A stretch of 43,003 nt of DNA, from contig DXCK01000125.1 in NCBI GenBank assembly GCA_019116045.1, forward strand, positions 1-43,003. The letters are read 5' to 3'. Source of the stretch: Candidatus Bacteroides merdipullorum. Its GTDB lineage: Bacteria > Bacteroidota > Bacteroidia > Bacteroidales > Bacteroidaceae. The notes under the pieces were generated by a model, which saw only the letters and a list, made by a program, of their open reading frames with translations, made no database searches and was not told the origin of the DNA. Below, piece after piece: positions 26,279 through 34,409 of the stretch. The translations under genes were made by a program, and so were the position numbers. Position 1 is the stretch's first letter. Each line of letters starts with the position of its first letter.

Positions 26279-27340
26279 TTAGCAATATTCCTGTACATTC
26301 AGTTCGCCGCGCAGAGCCCCCAAAGCATTGAGTGCTAAAGCTTCCAGTTCGTCTTCACCAGGATAGACATGTACGGGGGCCAGAAAAGCGATGCGTTTGG
26401 TCAGGCGAGAAATGACGTAATCTGAATGAGCTATCCCACCAGTGAGTAAGATGGCATCCACTTGGCCGCAGAGTACAGCCGCAGAAGCACAGATATGCTT
26501 AGCTACTTGATATATCATGGCATCCAGTACCAGTCGCGCATGTTCATCCCCTTTTTCAATCCGTTCGATGATAGCAGGAATGTTTGTCGTGCCCAGGTGC
26601 GCAGCCAGTCCCGCATGGCCTGAGATACGTTTTTTCAGTTCTTCGCGGGTGAATCGTCCGGAATAGCACAGGTCAATGAGTGCGCCGGCAGGCAGGGTCC
26701 CGGCTCGTTCTGGTGAGAAGGGGCCTTCGCCGTCAAGTGCATTATTGACGTCGATGCAACGCCCGTGGCGGTGTGTACCAATGGATATGCCACCGCCCAA
26801 GTGGCAAATGATGAGGTTGAAATCTTCGTATTGTTCTCCTTGCTCGCGGGCAAAACGCCGGGCCACAGCGCGTTGATTAAGGGCATGCCAAGTAGTGATA
26901 CGTGGCATGAGAGGCGAACCGGTAATGCGTGCCACGTCATCCAGCTCGTCCGTTACGCCGGGATCGGCAATAAAGGCGCGGCATCCGCTGATGCTTTGGG
27001 CCAGGTGTGCGGCGATGAGGCAGCCCAAGTTGCAGGCATGAGGGCGGGGAGCATGCAGGGCATCGTGCAGCATCTGTGCGTTTATCTCATATACGCCACC
27101 AGGGATGGGCTTGAACAGTCCGCCGCGACCGATGACTGCATCAAATTGCAGAGGAATGTTGTCGGCAGCCAATTCATGTAGCACTACCTCCTTGCGAAAG
27201 TCGAATTGGTCGGTGACGTGCGCAAAGGCTGACAGCTCTTCTATGGAATGGTGTAGTGTACGAACCAGTCGCGGGGTAGTATCTTCGTAGACAGCTACTT
27301 TGGTGGAAGTAGAACCGGGGTTGATGGCAAGTATCTTCAT
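26279..27340 (-). CDS. buk: Butyrate kinase
   Basis: A 353-residue ASKHA-fold acyl kinase. It begins MKILAINPGSTSTKVAVYED, the phosphate-1 loop of butyrate kinases, and contains GRGGLFKPIPGGVYEI, CHLGGGISIGTHRHGR and DGEGPFSPERAGTLP, all characteristic of Buk rather than acetate kinase. It converts butyryl phosphate (or branched acyl phosphates) and ADP to the acid and ATP. The preceding gene, phosphate butyryltransferase, makes its substrate; 42 bases separate them. No butyryl-CoA-forming genes lie in the window, so the physiological acyl group (butyrate, isobutyrate, isovalerate) is open. Confidence 0.95.
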   Translation of the reverse strand: MKILAINPGSTSTKVAVYEDTTPRLVRTLHHSIEELSAFAHVTDQFDFRKEVVLHELAADNIPLQFDAVIGRGGLFKPIPGGVYEINAQMLHDALHAPRPHACNLGCLIAAHLAQSISGCRAFIADPGVTDELDDVARITGSPLMPRITTWHALNQRAVARRFAREQGEQYEDFNLIICHLGGGISIGTHRHGRCIDVNNALDGEGPFSPERAGTLPAGALIDLCYSGRFTREELKKRISGHAGLAAHLGTTNIPAIIERIEKGDEHARLVLDAMIYQVAKHICASAAVLCGQVDAILLTGGIAHSDYVISRLTKRIAFLAPVHVYPGEDELEALALNALGALRGELNVQEYC

Positions 27341-27382
27341 AGCGGATGATGTTTTAGCTGCGAATCACAAACTACTGTCGGA

Positions 27383-28291
27383 TTATTCCGATGTCAGGCA
27401 GGCCATAGCGATGCTGTAATATTTCGACAGCCCCGAATCGCTGCGCGAAGGCAGTACGACGGGACACATGGGCCCTTGCAACAGGCCTGCCATGTCGGCG
27501 TGGCAGAACAAGGATACGGTCTTGTAGAACGCATTGGCACTTTCGATGTTGGGAAAGATGAGTACGTCGGCTTCTCCTTCAATGGGCGAAACGATGCCTT
27601 TGATGTCGCCACTGGTCTTCTCGCATGCCGTTTTCACGTCCAGAGGTCCGTCGATAATGACGTTGCCAAACTCGCCGGCTTCGGCCAGTTCTACGATGTT
27701 TACATAGTCCAGCGAATGGGGAAATTTGGCACTGACTTTCTCCGTGCAGTGGATAAGGGCGATGCGTGGCTGCTGTATGCCAAAGTGATGGCAGGTACGG
27801 ATGGCATACTGAATCATCTCGATGCGCTGTTGCAGGGTGGGCCGGGGGATGACTGCCGCGTCTGAGAAGAACAGCAGCTTGTCATAAGTCGGAATCTGCA
27901 CCACAGACAGGTGTGTCAACACCCGTCCACGGGGAAGCAGCCCATGTTCCTTGTCCAAAACGGCGTGCAGCAGGTTGTCGGTATTGATAATGCCTTTCAT
28001 CAAGATGTCGGCTTCACCGTTCCGTATGGCCTGCACGGCTCGTCTGGCGGCGGTATCAGGGTCATCTTCTGGCAAAACGTGCACATATTGGGGATAATCT
28101 TTCAGTGTGGGATAATGTTCCAATATGGCAGGATTACCAATCATCAGGAACTCGGCAATGCCTTCGCGCAAGCAGCGGGCAATGGCATATTCCGTATTGG
28201 GGTCGTTGGCGCAGACCACGGCAATGCGTTTCCGTCGGTTCAAAGTCTGCAAGTGTGATGTGAGTTGCTTAAAACTGCGTATAGGGTTCAT
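27383..28291 (-). CDS. ptb: Phosphate butyryltransferase
   Basis: A 302-residue protein from ATG 28291 (MNPIRSFKQLTSHLQTLNRRKRIAVVCAND); an in-frame ATG at 28375 lies upstream of the likely promoter and is rejected. It belongs to the Pta/Ptb acyltransferase family: ADILMKGIINTDNLLHAVLD, LTHLSVVQIPTYDKLLFFSDAAVIPRP and IDGPLDVKTACEKT are typical of Ptb. It exchanges CoA on butyryl-CoA or branched acyl-CoA for phosphate, and butyrate kinase, encoded next, then makes ATP. The two form a two-gene operon. Confidence 0.94.
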   Translation of the reverse strand: MNPIRSFKQLTSHLQTLNRRKRIAVVCANDPNTEYAIARCLREGIAEFLMIGNPAILEHYPTLKDYPQYVHVLPEDDPDTAARRAVQAIRNGEADILMKGIINTDNLLHAVLDKEHGLLPRGRVLTHLSVVQIPTYDKLLFFSDAAVIPRPTLQQRIEMIQYAIRTCHHFGIQQPRIALIHCTEKVSAKFPHSLDYVNIVELAEAGEFGNVIIDGPLDVKTACEKTSGDIKGIVSPIEGEADVLIFPNIESANAFYKTVSLFCHADMAGLLQGPMCPVVLPSRSDSGLSKYYSIAMACLTSE

Positions 28292-28307
28292 GGTGTCGGA
28301 TTTTTGG

Positions 28308-28315
28308 CAAATATA
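28308..28315 (-). promoter_or_regulatory. Candidate -7 box for ptb-buk
   Basis: TATATTTG (28315-28308, minus strand) matches TAnnTTTG exactly, 17 bases before the ptb ATG. No TTTG at the expected -33 distance was found, and the implied leader is only about 10 bases. Confidence 0.4.
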
Positions 28316-28491
28316 CAGCAAAATGTCGAGAAATGTAGCCTTGTAGAGCGAAAAATTTGAGCCGTATGCTGACAAAAGTTCATTTTCTCTCTTCGTGTAG
28401 AGCTTTTGTTTTGTGCGGATGTCCGGATGCTTTCAGGGAGAAAGGATTATTTTTCCGATACAGATGGGGCCTTTATACGGAAAAGATTTTG

Positions 28492-28499
28492 TAAGTTTG
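28492..28499 (+). promoter_or_regulatory. Candidate -7 box for GH9
   Basis: TAAGTTTG is a perfect TAnnTTTG box, 61 bases before the GH9 ATG. The -33 element is unclear (TTTA at 28472, spacing 16). Confidence 0.4.
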
Positions 28500-28559
28500 C
28501 GTTTGTCAGCAGGAAGTGTTTCTTTAAGCTGTCATGTAGAACTTTTTATTTGTAAAGAT

Positions 28560-30872
28560 ATGAAAGGGCGACTTGTTTTTTGTGCATTTTGGCTTGTATT
28601 GTTGGCTATTCCCGGAGTAAATGCCACCAAATTGGTGGAGGTGAAAGTGGTGGATAAAGACTATTTGATGCTGTTCTTTAAAGACGGTGAAGTCTTTTAT
28701 CGCGATGACGGTAAAGGCCCCAGCGCCTGTCGCGGGCATGCTTGGGCGGAAGGCGATGACACGCTGAAAACCTATGGCAGAGAATTGGACGTGCAGTTGG
28801 CTGCGCTTGCTTCTTCTTGGTCGGTTGTTTCGCCTGACGATTCTTATTATGAGGCTCCGGGCAGGCAGCCGTTGGCAGTCTATCGCAAGTCGAAGGTGAT
28901 GAATACAGATGCGAAATTCAACTACAAGCTGGATCATTGGATTTATTTGAAACTGCCTTCGTCCATGAAGGAGGGAAGCACATACGTAGTGAGGCTGAAT
29001 CCGGCCTTGGGCGCAGACAAGGCGGAAGCGGAGATTGTTTTCGATGTGACCCGTTGCATGTCGGAAGCTGTTCATGTGAACATAATAGGATATACGCCGG
29101 AAAGTGCGGTCAAGGCAGCCGACCTTTATCTTTGGATGGGTGACGGGGGACAGCGCGATTACAGTAGCTTTGAAGGGAATAAAGTGTGGCTGTATAATGT
29201 GGCGACCGGCAGAAAACAAAGGGTAGGCAAGGTGAATTTTTGGAAGACTTGTCAGACCCATACAGAAGCTTTGGGCAGAAATCTGACCGGTTCTGACGTC
29301 TGGAATATTGACTTTACATCGAAGGTCGCTCCCGGGCGTTATCGGCTCGTTGTGGAAGGGGTGGGTTGCAGCATGGATTTCGACATTGATGAAGAGGTCT
29401 ATTTCGAGCCCTACAAGACGCAGGTGCGAGGTTACTATTATATGCGTTTGGGAGAAGACCGTCCGGACATGACCCCGATTCCCCGGCGTCCCTTGTTTAT
29501 CCCGGAAACTGACCCCAAGGGATTTACCATCTATCTGACCGATTTGCAGCCTTGGCATCCCGAATGGAAACAGTATCAGGGGGACATTTGGGACGAGCCT
29601 CATTTCAAGCCGGCCCTTCAGTCGATGTTCTGGCGTCACCGTTTGCCGGGCAATCCGGTCAATACAGTTGCGCGGGGTGGGCACAGCGATGCTTTCGACT
29701 GGGACAGGCATTTGGCGCATGTCAGCAATATTTATGACATGCTTTTGCCTTATTTCCTGACCGGCGGCAAGCTGGATGATGACGACTTGCAGATAGGGGA
29801 AAGCGGAAATGGTATTCCCGATGTGATGGATGAAGCGCGCAATGAAGTGGATTTCTGGTTGAGCCTGCGCGACGGAGAGGCTTATTGTCACGGCCTGACA
29901 AATCCTTCGGCCGAGCATACGGTCATGTTCCAGGCCGGGGCCACGACGATGGCCGCTTGGGCCAACGCTGCCAATTGCGCCATGATGGCCGACTGTTTCC
30001 GCATTTCCGGACATAAGGAATTGGAAGCGTATTATGCGGATGAAGCGGTGAAGGCATTTGATTTCGCTTCACGGCAACCCGACTTGCAGTTGGACGACAA
30101 GCAAGACATTGGCGACTGTGTCATGTCTGGACGCGATTTCAAGCATATGGCGGCAGCCTTTCTCTACAATGTCACCGGGGACAAGAAGTGGGAGGACATC
30201 ATGGCTGCTGAATGTTTGAAGGAAGACGGCAAGCCTTTGGTGCTTGATGCCCGGCGGGGATGCCAGATTTGGGGAACCGCAGCCTACCTGAATACTCCCC
30301 GTCCGAGACATTACCCGGAACTATATGCGGCCCTGAAGGCTGCGGTGGCGGAACAGGCCAGGCAGAAACATGTTGTCCACATCGACGAGCGCCCGTCCCG
30401 TCGTTCGTCGGACAACAATTACTGGCAGACGGCTCAAAACTTGCATTTGGTTATTCTGGCGCATTTTGTAGCCGGGAAAGACAGCGAAAAGAAACTGTTG
30501 GAGAAAACAATGCTGTTAGAAGCCGACTGGGGACTTGGACGCAACCCAAGCAATAGGGTGGAAATGACCGGGCTGGGGCAACGGTGTGTGGAAAATTGCT
30601 ATACCACCGGACGCAACGACGGCACTCCGGGACTGCATCCGGGACATACTCCCTATAACAACCTGGACACTTGGAACAAGAGCAATGGAAGCGACCCGCA
30701 GTGGTTTGTGGAGAAAGGTTATCCGGAGTGGAAGACAGGCGGCTGGCCCCACCAAGAAGCTTATTTCAATTGCCGGTATGTGTGGGCCAATGGCGAGTTC
30801 ACACCCCGGCAAACGATGCGCGGAAAAATGGCCTTGTACGGCTATTTGCTTGGTATGCAACGGAAGCACTGA
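28560..30872 (+). CDS. Secreted glycoside hydrolase family 9 (cellulase-type)
   Basis: From ATG 28560 the product has 770 residues with a signal peptide (MKGRLVFCAFWLVLLAIPGVNA). Sequence continues open upstream to 28413 but passes over the promoter. After an N-terminal beta region comes an Ig-like CelD_N-type domain (about 170-290), then the GH9 (alpha/alpha)6 barrel. The catalytic base pair appears as GGHSDAFDWDRH (Asp 377 and Asp 380), the family's DAxD. LLEADWGLGRNPSNRVEMTGLG matches the GH9 block around the substrate-binding His/Arg, and Glu 733 in PHQEAYF is the likely general acid. GH9 enzymes cut beta-1,4-glucans or related chains; exact substrate is unknown. No SusCD or regulator genes adjoin. 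Confidence 0.88.
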   Translation: MKGRLVFCAFWLVLLAIPGVNATKLVEVKVVDKDYLMLFFKDGEVFYRDDGKGPSACRGHAWAEGDDTLKTYGRELDVQLAALASSWSVVSPDDSYYEAPGRQPLAVYRKSKVMNTDAKFNYKLDHWIYLKLPSSMKEGSTYVVRLNPALGADKAEAEIVFDVTRCMSEAVHVNIIGYTPESAVKAADLYLWMGDGGQRDYSSFEGNKVWLYNVATGRKQRVGKVNFWKTCQTHTEALGRNLTGSDVWNIDFTSKVAPGRYRLVVEGVGCSMDFDIDEEVYFEPYKTQVRGYYYMRLGEDRPDMTPIPRRPLFIPETDPKGFTIYLTDLQPWHPEWKQYQGDIWDEPHFKPALQSMFWRHRLPGNPVNTVARGGHSDAFDWDRHLAHVSNIYDMLLPYFLTGGKLDDDDLQIGESGNGIPDVMDEARNEVDFWLSLRDGEAYCHGLTNPSAEHTVMFQAGATTMAAWANAANCAMMADCFRISGHKELEAYYADEAVKAFDFASRQPDLQLDDKQDIGDCVMSGRDFKHMAAAFLYNVTGDKKWEDIMAAECLKEDGKPLVLDARRGCQIWGTAAYLNTPRPRHYPELYAALKAAVAEQARQKHVVHIDERPSRRSSDNNYWQTAQNLHLVILAHFVAGKDSEKKLLEKTMLLEADWGLGRNPSNRVEMTGLGQRCVENCYTTGRNDGTPGLHPGHTPYNNLDTWNKSNGSDPQWFVEKGYPEWKTGGWPHQEAYFNCRYVWANGEFTPRQTMRGKMALYGYLLGMQRKH

Positions 30873-30935
30873 GCCTGTGGGTTGTCGGGCGGCTTCCATG
30901 CTCCGTCACATCCGTAGACAGCCTGAGCGGCATGT

Positions 30936-31706
30936 CTATCCTTCGATATTTTGCACCTCCACTTCTTTCACCTTCTTGAAGAGGTCGGAGGCGAAGATGA
31001 AGTTGTTAAGCTGTTCGTTGGTCGAAGTGAATATATCATCTTTCGACCCTTCCCACTCTTTGCGCCCTTGGTAGATGAAGATGATTTTTTCACCGATGCC
31101 CATCACGGAGTTCATGTCGTGTGTATTGATAAGCGTGGTCATGTTATACTCGCGTGTGATGTCGTGGATAAGGTCGTCTATGACGAGCGATGTTTTCGGG
31201 TCGAGGCCAGAATTGGGTTCGTCGCAGAAAAGGTATTGGGGATTGAGGGCGATGGCACGGGCAATGGCCACGCGCTTCTGCATGCCGCCGCTGATTTCGC
31301 CGGGATACTTGTTGCCCGCGTCCGTCAGGTTTACTCGGTCCAGGCAGAATTGGGCACGCCTGGTACGGTCGCGCAGCGTGTTGTTGGAGAACATGTTGAG
31401 GGGGAACATGACATTTTCTAATACGGTCATGGAGTCGAACAAGGCCGCGCTTTGGAAAATCATGCCCATTTCGCGGCGCAGCGACTTCTTTTCTGCTTTC
31501 CCCATGGCCAGGAAATTGCGGCCGTCGTACAGCAGTTCACCCCGTTCGGGGGTCAACAGCCCTACGATGCATTTCATCAAGACGGTTTTTCCCGAACCGC
31601 TCTGGCCGATGATGAGGTTTGTCTTTCCGTTTTCAAAAGAGGCGCTAATGTTGCTTAACACCTCTTTGCCGTCGAACGACTTATGTAATCCTTTCAGTTC
31701 AATCAT
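30936..31706 (-). CDS. ABC transporter ATPase, Mla/Ttg2A type
   Basis: A 256-residue ATPase with Walker A IGQSGSGKT, Q loop MGMIFQSAALFDSMTVLENV, signature ISGGMQKRVAIARAIA and Walker B YLFCDEPNSGLDP. The LFDSMTVLENVMFPL and GMQKRVAIARA blocks are characteristic of the MlaF/Ttg2A family, which powers phospholipid movement between the inner and outer membrane. The permease gene (MlaE type) is immediately upstream on the same strand, separated by 145 bases of repeat DNA. No MCE-domain (MlaD) gene is in the vicinity; downstream the gene converges with GH9. Confidence 0.9.
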   Translation of the reverse strand: MIELKGLHKSFDGKEVLSNISASFENGKTNLIIGQSGSGKTVLMKCIVGLLTPERGELLYDGRNFLAMGKAEKKSLRREMGMIFQSAALFDSMTVLENVMFPLNMFSNNTLRDRTRRAQFCLDRVNLTDAGNKYPGEISGGMQKRVAIARAIALNPQYLFCDEPNSGLDPKTSLVIDDLIHDITREYNMTTLINTHDMNSVMGIGEKIIFIYQGRKEWEGSKDDIFTSTNEQLNNFIFASDLFKKVKEVEVQNIEG

Positions 31707-31719
31707 GGAGTAAATGAAG

Positions 31720-31855
31720 AATGATGAATCTTTTTAATGAAGAATGAAAAATGAAGAATCAATTAAATGAAGGATGAAGAATGGTGAATGAAGAATTTAC
31801 GTGGCAGCCGCCATGTAGGGAAGCCGAGATTCTTAATTCCTCATTCTTCATTTAG
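31720..31855. repeat. MITE-like repeat element, copy 1
   Basis: Direct ATGAAGAATGAAG-type repeats (31713-31796) lead into a G/C-richer core (31796-31827, with GTAGGGAAGCCGA), which is followed by the inverted ends AATTCCTCATTCTTCATTT up to 31853. The stop codon of the permease gene lies at the right edge. The core is a near copy, in opposite orientation, of 32736-32770. Confidence 0.75.
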
Positions 31856-32592
31856 CTTAAGAGTTGTGTCAGCACCAGGTCGGCAAACAAGATGAGCACG
31901 CTGCTGCTCACCACAGCGTCGGTCGACGCCTTGCCCACGGCGATGCTGCCGCCCTCTACCGTATAGCCGAAAAAGGCCGACACGCTGGAGATGATGAAGG
32001 CGAAGACGATGGACTTGATGATGCCCATCCACACGTACCACTCGATGAACATGTATTGCAGGCCGTATTCCAGGTCGACGGCGTTCATCATCTGTCCGAA
32101 CCAACAGGTGCAGAAGGCGCCGATGACGCCCGCAAAGATGCTGAAGATGACCAGGATGGGTATCATCGTAATCATGGCTGTGATTTTGGGCAGTATCAGG
32201 TAGTTGGCCGAGTTGACGCCCATGATTTCCAGCGCGTCGATTTGCTGGGTGACCCGCATGGTGCCCAGTTCGGAGGCGATGTTCGACCCCACCTTGCCCG
32301 CCAGGATGAGGCACATGATGGAAGATGAAAATTCCAGCAGCATGATTTCGCGGGTCACGTAGCCCACCGTCCAGCGCGGCATCCAGGGGCTTTCGATGTT
32401 CAGCTTGATTTGTATGGTGATGACTGCGCCGATAAAAAACGATATCAGCAAGACAATGCCAATGGAGTCTACTCCCAGTTTGGACAGTTCTGCGCGGTAT
32501 TGCCGGAAGAACATGTACATCCGTTCTGGGCGCGTAAACGTGCGTCCCATTAACATAATGTACCGGCCTACGGTTTTTAGTGCTTTGTTCAT
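31852..32592 (-). CDS. ABC transporter permease, MlaE/YrbE type
   Basis: A 246-residue membrane protein from ATG 32592 (MNKALKTVGRYIMLM); an alternative start seven codons upstream is less likely given the promoter position. It has five to six hydrophobic segments and MlaE family blocks: GVDSIGIVLLISFFIGAVITIQ, VGSNIASELGTMRVTQQIDALEIMG, and YLILPKITAM. The ELGTM.V..QIDA motif is the permease region that contacts the ATPase. With the following ATPase it forms the inner membrane core of a lipid (Mla-type) transporter. It is divergent from lptB, another envelope-lipid transporter gene. Confidence 0.92.
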   Translation of the reverse strand: MNKALKTVGRYIMLMGRTFTRPERMYMFFRQYRAELSKLGVDSIGIVLLISFFIGAVITIQIKLNIESPWMPRWTVGYVTREIMLLEFSSSIMCLILAGKVGSNIASELGTMRVTQQIDALEIMGVNSANYLILPKITAMITMIPILVIFSIFAGVIGAFCTCWFGQMMNAVDLEYGLQYMFIEWYVWMGIIKSIVFAFIISSVSAFFGYTVEGGSIAVGKASTDAVVSSSVLILFADLVLTQLLS

Positions 32593-32607
32593 AACCTGTA
32601 ATTTTGC

Positions 32608-32648
32608 TTGCAAATGTACGGCTTTTCAGCTTATTTTTGCTACATTTG
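32608..32648 (+). promoter_or_regulatory. Candidate lptB promoter(s)
   Basis: On the plus strand TTG (32608-32610) is followed after 21 bases by TATTTTTG (32632-32639), a perfect -7 box; a second perfect box, TACATTTG, lies at 32641-32648. Transcripts would have a leader of about 190 bases that contains the whole repeat element at 32660-32826. These boxes overlap the region used by the divergent permease promoter. Confidence 0.4.
32611..32618 (-). promoter_or_regulatory. -7 box of the MlaE-type permease operon
   Basis: TACATTTG (32618-32611, minus strand) is a perfect TAnnTTTG box 18 bases before the permease ATG. No clear -33 TTTG was seen. Confidence 0.45.
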
Positions 32649-32659
32649 CCCCGCATTTA

Positions 32660-32826
32660 ATGAAGAATAATGAAGAATTAAGAATGAAGAATGAAGAATC
32701 AATTAAATGAGGAATGATGAATGATGAATGATGAATCGTCGGCTTCCCTACAGGGTGGTCGTCACGTAAAATTCTTCATTCTTCATTCTTCGTTCTTCAT
32801 TAAAAAAAAGTTCTTCATCCTTCATT
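32660..32826. repeat. MITE-like repeat element, copy 2
   Basis: Left end: ATGAAGAATAATGAAGAATT and related repeats (32660-32734). Core 32736-32770 contains TCGGCTTCCCTACAGGG and CACGTAAA, the reverse complement of copy 1 at 31796-31827. Right end: ATTCTTCATTCTTCATTC (32771-32788) and further TTCTTCAT copies to 32826, inverted relative to the left end. The whole can fold into a long imperfect hairpin, lying in the probable lptB leader. Confidence 0.75.
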
Positions 32827-32842
32827 AAAAAAATAAGCATTT

Positions 32843-33601
32843 ATGGAAGAAGACAATAAAATGGTGCTCCGCACGGAAGATTTGGTGAAAAAGTATGGCA
32901 AGCGTACGGTCGTCAGCCACGTGTCTATCAACGTCAAGCAAGGGGAGATTGTAGGTCTGCTCGGCCCTAACGGTGCTGGTAAGACGACTTCTTTCTACAT
33001 GACTGTGGGACTGATTACGCCCAACGAAGGGCGAATTTTCCTGAACGACCTGGACATCACCAAATACCCCGTCTACAAGCGTGCACAGGCTGGCATCGGA
33101 TATCTGGCCCAGGAGGCATCTGTCTTCCGCCAGATGAGCGTGGAGGATAACATCATGGCCGTGCTCGAGATGACCGGCAAACCTCTGTCCTACCGCAAAG
33201 AGAAGTTGGAGAGCCTTCTTTCGGAATTTCGCATCCAGAAGGTGCGCAAGAACAAGGGCAACCAGCTTTCGGGTGGCGAGCGTCGCCGCACCGAGATTGC
33301 CCGCTGTCTGGCCATCGACCCCAAGTTCATCATGCTGGACGAGCCTTTTGCCGGCGTCGACCCCATCGCCGTGGAAGACATCCAGCAGATTGTCTGGAAG
33401 CTGAAGGACAAGAACATCGGCATCCTCATCACCGACCACAACGTGCAGGAAACGCTCAGCATTACCGACCGCGCCTACCTGCTGTTTGAAGGGAAAATCC
33501 TCTTCCAAGGCACGCCCGAAGAACTGGCCGCTAACCAAGTGGTGCGCGAAAAATACTTGAGTAACAGTTTCGTGCTGCGCCGCAAGGACTTCATGGTCTG
33601 A
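32843..33601 (+). CDS. lptB: LPS export ABC transporter ATP-binding protein LptB
   Basis: A 252-residue ATPase with Walker [11 protein letters not shown]-loop [20 protein letters not shown], signature [16 protein letters not shown] and Walker [21 protein letters not shown]. The [18 protein letters not shown] and [13 protein letters not shown] blocks are specific to LptB. With LptF and LptG it extracts lipopolysaccharide from the inner membrane and drives it through LptC-A-D to the cell surface. LptFG genes are not in the window. It is divergent from the Mla-type permease. Confidence 0.96.
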   Translation: MEEDNKMVLRTEDLVKKYGKRTVVSHVSINVKQGEIVGLLGPNGAGKTTSFYMTVGLITPNEGRIFLNDLDITKYPVYKRAQAGIGYLAQEASVFRQMSVEDNIMAVLEMTGKPLSYRKEKLESLLSEFRIQKVRKNKGNQLSGGERRRTEIARCLAIDPKFIMLDEPFAGVDPIAVEDIQQIVWKLKDKNIGILITDHNVQETLSITDRAYLLFEGKILFQGTPEELAANQVVREKYLSNSFVLRRKDFMV

Positions 33602-33740
33602 GGCCGGGATGTGTCCCGCTGCTTGGAGAAGCTCTCGCCACCGGCCGCGTGCAGGGACGCAATAGGTCTTCCAAAGTAAAATATCTATATACATCTTAAT
33701 ACCAAAGTCGTTCTGAACTCCCTTTTTCTTCGTTTCTAAG

Positions 33741-33795
33741 CACTCGAACTTGGTACGACCCGGGTACGACCCAGGTACGACCCGGGTACGGCTTT
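33741..33795. repeat. 11-bp GGTACGACCCR array, copy 1
   Basis: After the lead CACTCGAACTT come GGTACGACCCG, GGTACGACCCA, GGTACGACCCG and a decayed fourth unit. The same 55 bases, ungapped, recur at 39644-39698 with C changed to G inside each unit. Located in the gene-poor gap after lptB. The surrounding 33602-33740 and 33796-34068 show no recognisable gene. Confidence 0.85.
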
Positions 33796-34068
33796 GGTCG
33801 GACTTCGGGTGGTAAAGGCTGCTGTGAAGAAATTTGTTTACAAGATAGTCGGACTACACGCAGCCTGAAGCGAGCCCGCTCGAGGGCTATCAAAATCTTT
33901 TTTCAAAAATATTTTTGTTTGTAAGTAACTCATATTCAGTAATGGTTGTTTTCTTGTAAGTGTCTGATGTCCAAGTATTTACTTGCGCGACAGAAAAACT
34001 CTCCCTTACTTTGCGGCGTAAAAAAGACAAAGACACTTTTGGTGAGTAATGGCTTGCTAATAGGTGTA

Positions 34069-34176
34069 ATGATGAAGAACGTAACATTGATTGGAGTGAG
34101 CGGAGTCGTTGAAGCTGTCCTCCTGAACGGGTTGTTGGCAGGAGGCCACAGCGTTTCACCATCGGATATTGAGTAA
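34069..34176 (+). pseudogene. Remnant of a Rossmann-fold NAD(P)-binding oxidoreductase
   Basis: A 35-codon frame reading MMKNVTLIGVSGVVEAVLL and continuing to GGHSVS looks like the first beta-alpha-beta unit of an NmrA/SDR-type NAD(P)-binding protein (typically KxVxLIGASGFVGSxLLxExLxRGHxV), with GxSGxx kept but the third glycine region altered. It stops at a TAA after PSDIE and no continuation is found in any frame downstream; the next 230 bases are repeat DNA. An upstream TTACTTTG (34012-34019) may be its old promoter. Most likely a decayed gene whose 3' part was deleted. Confidence 0.5.
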
Positions 34177-34219
34177 ACTCTTGTATAACTTAAATTGAAG
34201 ACAGAAACAATGAAAATTT

Positions 34220-34256
34220 AAGTAGGTAAGTAGATGTTGATATTTAGTTTATACGA
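34220..34256. repeat. 37-bp repeat, inverted partner at 36917-36953
   Basis: AAGTAGGTAAGTAG followed by TGTTGA and TTTATAC-like bases. The reverse complement of 36917-36953 matches it over the full length with about six substitutions and no gap. The pair encloses the esterase and sulfatase genes. Confidence 0.65.
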
Positions 34257-34271
34257 CAAATAGGAATTTAG

Positions 34272-34369
34272 ACCACAGATAACACAGATAATATTGGATT
34301 AAACACAGATTTTAGTATTTAGATTATTAAGAATCAGTGCTTATCCGTATAATCAGTGCCATCTGTGGT
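34272..34369. repeat. CACAGAT-type hairpin element
   Basis: ACCACAGAT (34272-34280) and ATCTGTGGT (34361-34369) are perfect terminal inverted repeats; inside are further AACACAGAT copies and an AATCAGTG pair. Intergenic elements of this CACAGAT type are known from many bacterial genomes. It lies directly upstream of the esterase promoter. Confidence 0.65.
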
Positions 34370-34390
34370 TAATCCCGATAAAGTATCATT

Positions 34391-34398
34391 TAATTTTG
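34391..34398 (+). promoter_or_regulatory. -7 box of the esterase-sulfatase operon
   Basis: TAATTTTG matches TAnnTTTG perfectly, 12 bases before the esterase ATG. The -33 position falls at the edge of the CACAGAT element (TGGT, spacing 21), so the element may supply part of the promoter. Confidence 0.45.
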
Positions 34399-34409
34399 CA
34401 TACATACTT

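Noticed and set aside
33696..34162. Minus-strand frames over the gene-poor gap after lptB
   Set aside because: They run through the 11-bp array and opposite the Rossmann remnant, with no recognisable protein features.
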